Source: Streptomyces curacoi (GTDB lineage Bacteria; Actinomycetota; Actinomycetes; Streptomycetales; Streptomycetaceae). Taken from it: a DNA stretch of 64,000 nucleotides. Each line of letters begins with the position of its first letter. Within the stretch, counting starts at the first letter, position 1. Position numbers and translations under genes: made by a program. The notes under the pieces were generated by a model, which was given only the letters and a program-made list of their open reading frames with translations, did no database searches and had not been told where the DNA came from. Below, in pieces: positions 35,916 through 43,802 of the stretch. The stretch lies in NCBI RefSeq assembly GCF_001513975.1, contig NZ_KQ947995.1, positions 62,001-126,000 of the forward strand, read 5' to 3'.

Positions 35916-36377
35916 ATGAGGCGACCGATCGACTCTGCGCTAAGCGTGGTACAAGACATCGTTGACCAGTTGGTGCCGAGTCGAGAGGTCCCGACTGTCG
36001 AGGAAGTTATAGCGACCGTCCGCAGCTTCGAGCGGATTGGATTCGAGGTCCCCGCCAGCGCTGACTCGGACGGTTTTCTGTTTCAGTATGGCGAAGTGAA
36101 CTGGTTTGCTGAGCCTACATTCGCGGTGGGCTTCGTGCGTCAGATGGAAATCGTTGATGCTGAAGGTGACCATGAAGGATACTCGCAGGTTCAGCTCGAG
36201 TACAGATATCGGGTCGATGCCGACCTGCGGTCACTTCAAAGTCGCAACTCCTGGTGGTTTCGTGAGGGCGGGATGTCATTCGATGAATGGCTCGAATCGG
36301 TGAGACGGGATCCCGTTTGGGGGGTCGTTCGAGACAAGGTCCCCGTGGAATTTGACGTCTCGCAGGAGCTCGCTTGA
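35916..36377 (+). CDS. Probable immunity protein for the AHH toxin (unassigned family)
   Basis: 153 residues from ATG at 35916 with GAGGGAG in front. No signal peptide or membrane helix; an acidic/aromatic alpha+beta-looking protein with FLFQYGEVNWF, QLEYRYRVDADL and WFREGGMSFDEWLESV segments. I do not recognise the family. Position directly behind an Rhs toxin tip, the small size, cytoplasmic nature and lower GC than the neighbours are the usual marks of a cognate immunity protein. That role is inference. Confidence 0.6.
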   Translation: MRRPIDSALSVVQDIVDQLVPSREVPTVEEVIATVRSFERIGFEVPASADSDGFLFQYGEVNWFAEPTFAVGFVRQMEIVDAEGDHEGYSQVQLEYRYRVDADLRSLQSRNSWWFREGGMSFDEWLESVRRDPVWGVVRDKVPVEFDVSQELA

Positions 36378-36474
36378 ATTTAGTCGCTCGGGTGCATGGC
36401 TGTACTCATTAATGGGATTCCATGCTGAATTCTGGATCGCCTGGCGCGGACAAGGACGGGGGGGTGGGGGCTTC

Positions 36475-37221
36475 ATGAGAAGGATAGGCGGCGTTCGCGC
36501 CCGCATGGCGGCAGCCGTCGTGTTGGTTTTAGTCCCCCTTGCCGGGTGCGGGGAGAATGCCGAAACACATGCCGTGGGTTCGGAGCGGACCGATCGGTCG
36601 CTGAACAGCGCCCCGGGCAAGCCGTGGACCGAGGCGGATCTGAACCGGGTGGCGCTCGGTGACCGTGACGGATTCGAGGTGTCCGGCCGGGTGCCGCTGA
36701 GCGCTGGTCCTTCCACCAGGACAGCGAAGCCTGCCACGTGCAGCCCGATCCTCCAGGCGCTGGGCACGAGCAGCAGTTCCTATGCCGCCGACGCGCGGAT
36801 CAGCCGGATCTTCAGCTCGAAGGGGTCGGGCTCCGGGGCAACCATGACTCTCTCGTCGCACAACATCGGGGATGCGAGAGCGGTGGTGGAGGCATTCCGT
36901 AGGGCGGCCGAAAAATGCACGGCCTTCCGCGACGTGGATCAGTCGTACGACTACGAGGCAGTCGAGGTCCGGCCCGATCCCGGATACGGGGACGAATCCG
37001 TCTCCCTGCGGCTCGTACAGGTCGTGTCGTACCCGGACGGCGAGTCCCTGAAGGTGCCCTACGCGGTGGTGGTGGTTCGAAGGAGCACCACGATCGCGAT
37101 GTTCTATGACTTCAACCGGCCGACAGGGCCGCACGGCAAGAAGCCGGCCGGCGTTCCGGATGATCTCGTAACGGCGCAAGTGGAGAAGATCGGACGCCTC
37201 GACCCCGCCAAGATCCTGTGA
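36475..37221 (+). CDS. Hypothetical lipoprotein
   Basis: 248 residues from ATG at 36475, close behind a G-rich ribosome site. Lipobox LAGC with C25. The mature domain has conserved-looking ATCSPILQAL, FRRAAEKCTAF and IAMFYDFNRP segments and two cysteines that may pair. This resembles the secreted PknH_C-like sensor folds of actinobacteria, but I am not certain. Base composition is again typical of the chromosome here. Confidence 0.65.
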   Translation: MRRIGGVRARMAAAVVLVLVPLAGCGENAETHAVGSERTDRSLNSAPGKPWTEADLNRVALGDRDGFEVSGRVPLSAGPSTRTAKPATCSPILQALGTSSSSYAADARISRIFSSKGSGSGATMTLSSHNIGDARAVVEAFRRAAEKCTAFRDVDQSYDYEAVEVRPDPGYGDESVSLRLVQVVSYPDGESLKVPYAVVVVRRSTTIAMFYDFNRPTGPHGKKPAGVPDDLVTAQVEKIGRLDPAKIL

Positions 37222-37339
37222 AGCATGCCCACCCAGGATCCGACTGTCAGTCCCCCGTGGAACACTGACGATGTTGCGCAAGTGAACGGGGTGGCCCGAA
37301 GGGCCGAGTGGCCAGGTGGTCGGTGGGGAGCGGACGGCG

Positions 37340-38302
37340 ATGAGCAAGCGGCAAGTGCAGAAGATGCTGCAGCTGATGGCGAGCGGCGGACCCGTCGAGC
37401 TCACCAGTCCCATGGCCTCCGTGAAGAAGCTCGCCAGACTCGCCTTCATCGCCCAGCAGTTCGGGTACGAGTACCTGGACGTACGGCAGAGCACCGGGCG
37501 CAACGGCGCGCTGATCATGATGATCGCGCCCGACCCCAGCCCCCAGGCCCGCGCCCGCGCCGCGCAGAACTGGGCGCAGTATCCGAACGCCGCCGACGGG
37601 GTCTCCGTACCGCCCCTCGTGCCCGATGCCTTCGAGCTCCTCAAGGCCCGCATCAACTTCGACCTCACCGGCAAGAACGCCGAGAAGCGGGCGGCCTACG
37701 CGGCCGTGGGCGTCACCCTCGGTGCCGTGATCCTCGGGGTGCGGCTCGGGGCGGACGCCCCCGCCTGGATCGCGGCGCTGCTCACATGGGTGTTCTTCAT
37801 GGCGATCCTCGGCGTGGTCTTCGTCGTCAACCGCAAGCGCAACGTCAAGTTCGCGGCCCGCCTCCAGGCCGCCGGGTTCATGCCGGTCACCGACGACACC
37901 GGGCGGGTGCGCTACCTACCGCCCGGCACCCAGCTGCCCGGGCAGCCCTTCGCCGCCGGTCCCTACGGCAACCAGCCCCCACCCGCCCCCGCCGGTTACG
38001 GCCAGCAGGCCCCGGGGCCGTACGCCGGCCAGCCCGCCGCTCCGGGCGCGTATCCCGGTCAGCCCCCAGCTTCAGCTCCGGGCGCCTACCCCGCCCAGCC
38101 CCCAGCCCCAGCGGCCCCGGCCCCCGGCCCATACGGCAACCAGCCCGCGCCCGGTCCCTATGCCGCTCCCCACACCCAGGGCCCGTACGGCGCTCCCCAG
38201 CAGCCCCAGCAACAGCCCCAGCAGCCCCATCCGCAGCAGCCGTACGGCCAGCCGCAGCCCTACCCCCAGCAGAACCCCCACTGGCAGCCGCCGCAGCACT
38301 GA
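37340..38302 (+). CDS. Membrane protein with Pro/Gln/Tyr-rich C-terminal tail
   Basis: 320 residues from ATG at 37340 (GGGGAG upstream). Residues 1-115 are a soluble domain (MSKRQVQKMLQLMASGG..., LARLAFIAQQFGYEYLD). Two close membrane helices lie about 120-165. Residues 165-205 are cytoplasmic (FAARLQAAGFMPVTDDTGRVRYLPPG). The tail (205-320) is a low-complexity run of PYGNQP/PGPYAG units. Function is not recognised; it is conserved next to narK in Streptomyces as far as I recall. Confidence 0.75.
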   Translation: MSKRQVQKMLQLMASGGPVELTSPMASVKKLARLAFIAQQFGYEYLDVRQSTGRNGALIMMIAPDPSPQARARAAQNWAQYPNAADGVSVPPLVPDAFELLKARINFDLTGKNAEKRAAYAAVGVTLGAVILGVRLGADAPAWIAALLTWVFFMAILGVVFVVNRKRNVKFAARLQAAGFMPVTDDTGRVRYLPPGTQLPGQPFAAGPYGNQPPPAPAGYGQQAPGPYAGQPAAPGAYPGQPPASAPGAYPAQPPAPAAPAPGPYGNQPAPGPYAAPHTQGPYGAPQQPQQQPQQPHPQQPYGQPQPYPQQNPHWQPPQH

Positions 38303-38319
38303 CGCCCTCCTGACGGCCG

Positions 38320-38377
38320 CCCCTATATACAGCTATACAGCCGGTCCCCTATATACAGCCGGCCCCCTATATAGGGG
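38320..38377. repeat. TATATA-containing repeat cluster upstream of narK
   Basis: CCCCTATATACAGC-type motifs occur at 38320 and 38347, with CAGCCGG after each and a shorter TATACAGCCGG between them, ending in the perfect palindrome CCCCTATATAGGGG (38364-38377). Such AT cores are striking in this GC background. It lies 155-210 bases before narK. It could be an operator or promoter array. Confidence 0.6.
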
Positions 38378-38531
38378 CACCCCCGACACAACCTCTCATC
38401 CGCCCTGCCCTCCAGGTGAGAGCAAAGTTCCTTTCCGGTCACTCGATGCCACAGCCCGGAAACGAGCCCTCCCTACCTTCGGGATCAGCCACTCGTAGTG
38501 CGACCGAGCCCCGAAGTACCGTGGAGGCGTC

Positions 38532-39914
38532 ATGACAGCCCCTAGCACAGCCCCCGCCACAGGCAGGGGAGGCCGCTGGATCGATCACTGGGACCCCGAG
38601 GACGAGGCCTTCTGGAACGAGACCGGGGAGAAGATCGCCAAGCGCAACCTCTTCTTCTCCGTCCTCTCCGAGCACATCGGGTTCTCGATCTGGACCCTGT
38701 GGTCGGTGATGGTGCTGTTCATGGGGCCGGAGTACGGGCTCACTCCGGCCGACAAGTTCACCATCGTCTCGATGGCCACACTGGTCGGCGCCATCGTCCG
38801 CGTGCCGTACACCTTCGCCGTCGCCGTCTTCGGCGGCCGGGCCTGGACGGTGATCTCGGCGAGTCTGCTGCTCCTGCCGACGGTCGCCGCGTTCGCCGTG
38901 ATGGAGCCGGGGACCTCGTTCACGACGTTCCTGCTGTGCGCGATGCTGGCCGGCGTCGGCGGCGGGAACTTCGCCTCCAGCATGACCAACATCAACGCCT
39001 TCTTCCCCCTGCGTAAGAAGGGGTGGGCGCTCGGGCTCAACGCCGGCGGCGGCAACATCGGCGTGCCCGTCGTGCAGCTCGTCGGTCTCGCGGTCATCGG
39101 CGCCAGCGGCGGCCCGCGCCTGCTGCTCGGGATCTACATCCCGCTCATCGTGGTCGCCGCCGTCCTCGCATGGCTGAAGATGGACAGCATCTCGTCCGTC
39201 AAGAACGACACCGGCGCCGCCAAGGACGCCGCGAAGGACGCCCACACCTGGATCATGTCCTTCCTCTACATCGGTACGTTCGGCTCGTTCATCGGGTACA
39301 GCTTCGCCTTCGGGCTGGTGCTCCAGACCCAGTTCGGCCGTACGCCGCTCCAGGCCGCCTACGTCACCTTCATCGGTCCGCTGCTCGGCTCCCTGATCCG
39401 TCCCGTGGGCGGCTCGCTCGCCGACCGGTTCGGCGGCGCGAAGATCACGCTGTGGAACTACGTCGCCATGGCCGCCGCGACCTCGGTCATCATCGTGGCC
39501 TCGATGCAGAAGTCGCTGCCGCTGTTCACCACCGCGTTCATCGCCCTGTTCGTCCTGTCCGGCCTCGGCAACGGCTCGACGTTCAAGATGATCCCCGGCA
39601 TCTTCCACAACAAGGCCCTCGCCAAGGGGCTCACCGGTGAGGAGGCCGCCGCCTACGGCCGCCGTCTCTCCGGCGCCTCCATGGGCCTCATCGGCGCGGT
39701 GGGCGCGGTCGGCGGTCTCGGTATCAACCTCGCCTTCCGCCAGTCCTTCCTCACGGTGGGCTCCGGCACCGGCGCCTTCGTCGCCTTCCTCGCCTTCTAC
39801 GCCGCCTGCTTCGTGGTCACCTGGGCCGTATACCTTCGCCGCCCGGCCGCCTCCGAGACCCACACCACAGCGGCGACCGAGGCAAAGCCGCAGCTCAGCT
39901 ACGCCGAGGTGTGA
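38532..39914 (+). CDS. narK: Nitrate/nitrite transporter, NarK family
   Basis: 460 residues, about 12 membrane helices. The nitrate-signature regions GGGNFASSMTNINAFFP (about 140-156) and GLNAGGGNIGVPVVQ (about 166-180) are intact. It moves nitrate or nitrite across the membrane for assimilation or export. A 38-residue soluble N-terminus precedes the first helix. The NnaR-type nitrogen regulator gene is 150 bases downstream, matching the S. coelicolor order. Confidence 0.93.
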   Translation: MTAPSTAPATGRGGRWIDHWDPEDEAFWNETGEKIAKRNLFFSVLSEHIGFSIWTLWSVMVLFMGPEYGLTPADKFTIVSMATLVGAIVRVPYTFAVAVFGGRAWTVISASLLLLPTVAAFAVMEPGTSFTTFLLCAMLAGVGGGNFASSMTNINAFFPLRKKGWALGLNAGGGNIGVPVVQLVGLAVIGASGGPRLLLGIYIPLIVVAAVLAWLKMDSISSVKNDTGAAKDAAKDAHTWIMSFLYIGTFGSFIGYSFAFGLVLQTQFGRTPLQAAYVTFIGPLLGSLIRPVGGSLADRFGGAKITLWNYVAMAAATSVIIVASMQKSLPLFTTAFIALFVLSGLGNGSTFKMIPGIFHNKALAKGLTGEEAAAYGRRLSGASMGLIGAVGAVGGLGINLAFRQSFLTVGSGTGAFVAFLAFYAACFVVTWAVYLRRPAASETHTTAATEAKPQLSYAEV

Positions 39915-39941
39915 CGTAACACCACTGACATCAAGCCGAAC

Positions 39942-39971
39942 CGAGCCTGTCACGCACCGTTGACAGGCTCG
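39942..39971 (+). terminator. Hairpin terminator after narK
   Basis: An 11-bp perfect stem (CGAGCCTGTCA with TGACAGGCTCG, 39942-39952/39961-39971) with an 8-base loop, 28 bases past the stop; no T-run. Confidence 0.7.
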
Positions 39972-40066
39972 ATCGGCATGCAGGTGTAACCACCATGAGT
40001 GCGATCAGGAAGCACCCTCGGTGATCACCTGGTGCAACGCCACGACTCGAGTGCGGGACGAGAGTT

Positions 40067-41218
40067 ATGTACGACGAACAGCAGCAACCCGAACACGGGC
40101 CCCTCGCGGGATTCACCGTGGGTGTGACCGCCGCGCGCCGGGCCGACGAGCTCGGGGCGTTGCTCCAGCGACGCGGTGCCGCCGTCCTGCACGCCCCTGC
40201 CCTGCGCATCGTGCCGCTCTCCGACGACAGCGAGCTCCTCGCCGCCACCAAGGAGATCATCCAGCGGACGCCGGACGTCGTGGTCGCCACGACCGCGATC
40301 GGCTTCCGGGGATGGATCGAGGCCGCCGACGGCTGGGGGCTCGGCGAGGACCTGCTGGCCCGGCTGCGCGAGGTCGAGCTGCTCGCGCGCGGGCCGAAGG
40401 TCAAGGGCGCGGTACGGGCCGCCGGGCTGACGGAGGACTGGTCGCCGTCCAGCGAGTCCATGGCCGAGGTGCTGGACCGGCTGCTGGAGGAGGGCGTCGA
40501 CGGGCGCCGTATCGCCATCCAGCTGCACGGTGAGCCGCTGCCCGGGTTCGTGGAGGCCCTGCGGGAGGGCGGAGCTGAGGTGCTCGGGGTGCCGGTCTAC
40601 CGGTGGCTGCCGCCGGAGGACATCGGCCCGGTGGACCGCCTGCTGGACGCGACGGTCTCCCGCGCCCTGGACGCCCTCACCTTCACCAGCGCCCCGGCCG
40701 CGGCCTCCCTGCTGTCCCGGGCCGAGGAGCGGGGCCTGCTCCCCGAAGTGCTCGCCGCCCTCAACCACGACGTCCTGCCGGCCTGCGTCGGCCCGGTCAC
40801 CGCGCTGCCGTTGCAGGCACGCGGCATCGACACGGTCCAGCCCGAGCGCTTCCGGCTCGGCCCGCTGGTGCAACTGCTGTGCCAGGAGCTGCCCGGCCGG
40901 GCCCGGTCGTTGCCGATCGCCGGGCACCAGGTGGAGATCCGCGGGCACGCGGTCCTGGTGGACGGGGCGCTGCGCCCCGTACCGCCCGCGGGCATGTCCC
41001 TGCTGCGGGCCCTGTCCCGACGGCCGGGCTGGGTGGTCTCCCGTGCGGAGCTGCTGCGGGCGCTGCCGGGGGCGGGACGTGACGAGCACGCCGTCGAGAC
41101 GGCGATGGCCCGGCTGCGTACGGCACTCGGGGCGCCGAAGCTGATCCAGACGGTGGTCAAGCGGGGGTACCGGCTGGCGCTGGACCCGGCGGCGGACGCG
41201 AAGTACGCGGACGCCTGA
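40067..41218 (+). CDS. nnaR: NnaR-type regulator: uroporphyrinogen-III synthase-like domain plus winged helix
   Basis: 383 residues. Residues 12-260 have the HemD (uroporphyrinogen-III synthase) bilobed fold (GFTVGVTAARRADELGALLQRRGA; TFTSAPAAASLL). Residues 285-375 are an OmpR-type winged-helix DNA-binding domain (ALSRRPGWVVSRAELLRAL..., VETAMARLRTALG, VVKRGYRL). In S. coelicolor the homologue NnaR regulates nitrate/nitrite assimilation with GlnR (established there). Its place beside narK supports the same role. Whether the HemD lobe is still enzymatic cannot be read from sequence. Confidence 0.88.
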   Translation: MYDEQQQPEHGPLAGFTVGVTAARRADELGALLQRRGAAVLHAPALRIVPLSDDSELLAATKEIIQRTPDVVVATTAIGFRGWIEAADGWGLGEDLLARLREVELLARGPKVKGAVRAAGLTEDWSPSSESMAEVLDRLLEEGVDGRRIAIQLHGEPLPGFVEALREGGAEVLGVPVYRWLPPEDIGPVDRLLDATVSRALDALTFTSAPAAASLLSRAEERGLLPEVLAALNHDVLPACVGPVTALPLQARGIDTVQPERFRLGPLVQLLCQELPGRARSLPIAGHQVEIRGHAVLVDGALRPVPPAGMSLLRALSRRPGWVVSRAELLRALPGAGRDEHAVETAMARLRTALGAPKLIQTVVKRGYRLALDPAADAKYADA

Positions 41219-41456
41219 GCGGTTCCTCGCCCCGGCCGCCCCTGCCCGTCGAACTCCGTCAAGGGAGACCCGGACGGGCGGTTTCGGCTGACCGGCATCA
41301 GCTCCGGCCGCACTCGTCCAGCGCCAACCCCCGGTACGAGGGGTTCCGCGCCCGCCACCGGGCAGGCACTGTGAGAGGGAACGGTTCCCCCAGCCCTTTT
41401 CACGGCATCTCACCGACCCCTCCTGACCGGGGTGACCCCTAGGCGGTGACAGGCAC

Positions 41457-42053
41457 ATGGCACTGGGTACGGCCACGGGCGAGTACGAGCTGCGCTTCGA
41501 CGCGGGACGGACCTGTCTGGATCTCCTCGCGACCACACATCCCGAGGAACGGTTCGACTCCGTCGAGGTGTTGCGCGCCTGGATCACCGGCGCCGGGCTC
41601 GTCCCGCCGGACACCCCGCTGGCCCATGTCGACGCCTCCTGGCTGGTCGGGTTCCGTGAACTGCGCGGACTCATAGGCCAGTTGGTGCGCGGCGGGCTCA
41701 ATCCCGCGCCCTGGCCGTCGTACGACATCGCGCTCGCCCGCGTCAACGACATCGCCCGCGCCGCACCCCCGGCACCCCGCGCCGTACGGGGCCAGGACGG
41801 CACCCTCGTACGGGAGTTGGACCACCCGCCGGAGTGTGCCGCCCTGCTCGGCGCCGTCGCGCGGGACGCGCTGGAACTGCTCACCGATCCGGTCGCGCGG
41901 GCGGGGCTGAGGGAGTGCGAGGGCGACAACTGCCCCATCGTCTATCTCGACACGTCCCGGGGGCGCAGAAGGCGTTGGTGCTCCAGTGAGGTCTGCGGAA
42001 ACCGCGAAAGGGTCGCCCGGCACCGTCGCCGCGCGGCACTCGCCCGCGCCTGA
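41457..42053 (+). CDS. ABATE/CGNR zinc-finger regulator
   Basis: 198 residues. An N-terminal ABATE domain (about 8-140; LRFDAGRTCLDLLATT) probably senses stress or a ligand. The C-terminal CGNR zinc finger runs from CEGDNCPIVYLDTS through RRRRWCSSEVCGNRERVARHRRR (about 151-193), a DNA-binding treble-clef-like finger with four Cys. The target is unknown. It is a single gene preceded by about 240 bases with no other gene. Confidence 0.88.
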   Translation: MALGTATGEYELRFDAGRTCLDLLATTHPEERFDSVEVLRAWITGAGLVPPDTPLAHVDASWLVGFRELRGLIGQLVRGGLNPAPWPSYDIALARVNDIARAAPPAPRAVRGQDGTLVRELDHPPECAALLGAVARDALELLTDPVARAGLRECEGDNCPIVYLDTSRGRRRRWCSSEVCGNRERVARHRRRAALARA

Positions 42054-42110
42054 CGGTCCGTTATGCCGCTTCTGCGGAGCGGCTGTCGAAGTGATTTCGA
42101 TTACACCCCG

Positions 42111-42134
42111 TTTCCCTACGGGCCCGTAGGGAAA
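42111..42134. promoter_or_regulatory. 24-bp perfect palindrome
   Basis: A perfect 12+12 inverted repeat centred on GGGCCC with outer TTTCCC/GGGAAA, 57 bases after the CGNR gene and 185 before the sigma factor. It could terminate the former or be an operator for the latter. No T-run follows. Confidence 0.6.
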
Positions 42135-42318
42135 GCCCTTCACGATCTTGCCGCTGTGACGGAAATGTAAAGATCGCGGGACGGGAATGTGCCGCCATGT
42201 CCCGCTCGTCACGTCACTCCGCAGAAATCTGTCGCCTCACTTTGAACACTCAAAGCCCCGCCTGCGTACGGGTAGTCGAGCGACCGACTGGGGGAACCCC
42301 CGGACATCGGAGGTGGGC

Positions 42319-42894
42319 GTGCGCAAGGATTCCGTCGTGGCCAATGAACGTGGATCGAGGGCCCGACATCGCATGTCCCAGCCCTCGGAACCTGATGAGG
42401 AGCTGATGCGTGCGCTGTACAGAGAGCACGCCGGACCCCTCCTTGCGTATGTCCTTCGGCTGGTCGCCGGTGATCGGCAACGAGCAGAGGACGTCGTGCA
42501 GGAGACGCTCATCCGTGCCTGGAAGAACGCCGGACAGCTCAATCGAGCGACCGGATCGGTACGCCCCTGGCTGGTGACGGTCGCCCGGCGCATCGTCATC
42601 GACGGCCACCGCAGCCGGCAGGCCCGGCCGCAGGAGGTCGATCCGTCGCCGCTGGAGGTCATCCCCGCGGAGGACGAGATCGACAAGGCGCTGTGGCTGA
42701 TGACGCTGTCTGACGCACTCGACGACCTGACCCCCGCACACCGGGAGGTTCTCGTCGAGACGTACTTCAAGGGGCGTACCGTCAATGAGGCGGCCGAGAC
42801 GCTGGGCATACCCAGCGGCACCGTCCGCTCCAGGGTGTTCTACGCCCTGCGGTCGATGAAGCTGGCTCTGGAGGAGCGGGGGGTGACGGCGTGA
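42319..42894 (+). CDS. ECF RNA polymerase sigma factor
   Basis: 191 residues from GTG at 42319, set by the strong GGAGGTGG at 42309-42316. Sigma region 2 (ALYREHAGPLLAYVLRLV ... AEDVVQETLIRAWKN) binds the -10 element; region 4 (LTPAHREVLVETYFKGRTVNEAAETLGIPSGTVRSRVFYAL) binds the -35. The stop overlaps the start of the anti-sigma gene (GTGATGA). It directs polymerase to a stress regulon once the partner releases it. Confidence 0.93.
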   Translation: MRKDSVVANERGSRARHRMSQPSEPDEELMRALYREHAGPLLAYVLRLVAGDRQRAEDVVQETLIRAWKNAGQLNRATGSVRPWLVTVARRIVIDGHRSRQARPQEVDPSPLEVIPAEDEIDKALWLMTLSDALDDLTPAHREVLVETYFKGRTVNEAAETLGIPSGTVRSRVFYALRSMKLALEERGVTA

Positions 42895-43733
42895 TGAGTG
42901 TTTACGGGGGAAACCAGGGATTCGGGATGGGCGGTTCGGGTATGTCTGGGTCCATGAGCCCCATGCAGGGACATCCGGGCCCGAACGAGCACGAAACCGT
43001 CGGCGCCTATGCCCTCGGGATCCTCGACGACGCCGAAGCAACCGCTTTCGAGGCCCACCTCGCGACCTGCGAATGGTGCGCTCAGCAGCTGGACGAGCTC
43101 GCCGGGATGGAGCCGATGCTGGCCGCGCTCGCGGACCTGCCCGGTTCCGGTACGCCCGCCATCGGCGAGTCCCTGTCGGCGAAGCCCAGCCCGCGGCTGG
43201 TGAACAAGCTCGTCGACGAGGTCGCCGAGCGCCGCGCCCAGAAGCGCCGGCGCAGCTTCTACATGGTGGCCGCGGCGGCCGCGCTGATCGTCGCGGGTCC
43301 GTTCGCCGCGATCGCCACCACCGGCGACGACGGCGGCGGTGGAAAGACCAGTCAGGCGACCACGCTGACCAGCTCCGCCAAGGATCTGTTCACCAGGATG
43401 AAGACCAAGGTCTCCGGCACCGACTCGGCGACCGGCGTCACCGCGACCGTCGGCCTGGAGGAGAAGCTCTGGGGCATCGAGACGGGTCTTGAGCTCAAGG
43501 GCGTCAAGGGTCCGCTCAAGTGCTCCCTGATCTTCGTCGGCAAGAACGGCGAACGTGAGACGGCCGCCTCCTGGTCCGTCGGCAAGTGGGGCTACGGCAT
43601 CCCGGACGGCAAGACCGAGCAGGCCAGGAACCCGCTGTACATCACCGGCGGCGTGTCCATGGCCAAGGGCGAGGTCGATCACATCGAGGTCATGGACTTC
43701 GACGGGAAGACGCTTGTCAAGGTCGACGTGTAG
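42894..43733 (+). CDS. Zinc-binding (ZAS) membrane anti-sigma factor
   Basis: 279 residues; ATG at 42894 (GTG at 42891 is an alternative) overlapping the sigma stop. A 30-residue Gly/Met/Ser-rich N-terminus leads to the anti-sigma domain with HxxxCxxC (HLATCEWC, about 59-66) preceded by the HETVGAYALGILDD helix. One membrane helix lies about 119-140, then an outer domain (about 150-279) that probably senses the signal. Coupled translation keeps it matched to the sigma factor. Confidence 0.92.
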   Translation: MSVYGGNQGFGMGGSGMSGSMSPMQGHPGPNEHETVGAYALGILDDAEATAFEAHLATCEWCAQQLDELAGMEPMLAALADLPGSGTPAIGESLSAKPSPRLVNKLVDEVAERRAQKRRRSFYMVAAAAALIVAGPFAAIATTGDDGGGGKTSQATTLTSSAKDLFTRMKTKVSGTDSATGVTATVGLEEKLWGIETGLELKGVKGPLKCSLIFVGKNGERETAASWSVGKWGYGIPDGKTEQARNPLYITGGVSMAKGEVDHIEVMDFDGKTLVKVDV

Positions 43734-43802
43734 CCGCCGTAGCTTTTCCGGGTCCCCTTCGCGTACGGTTGACGGCTGCCCAGCACGTCAGAAGGGGGCC
43801 CG

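Noticed and set aside
38430..38470. A GlnR box upstream of narK (GTCAC ... GAAAC)
   Set aside because: The half-sites are 16 bases apart, one base out of phase with the gTnAC-n6-GaAAC pattern; not supported.
43734..43802. A rifamycin-associated element before the HelD-like gene
   Set aside because: The 69-base gap contains no inverted repeat of the expected kind.
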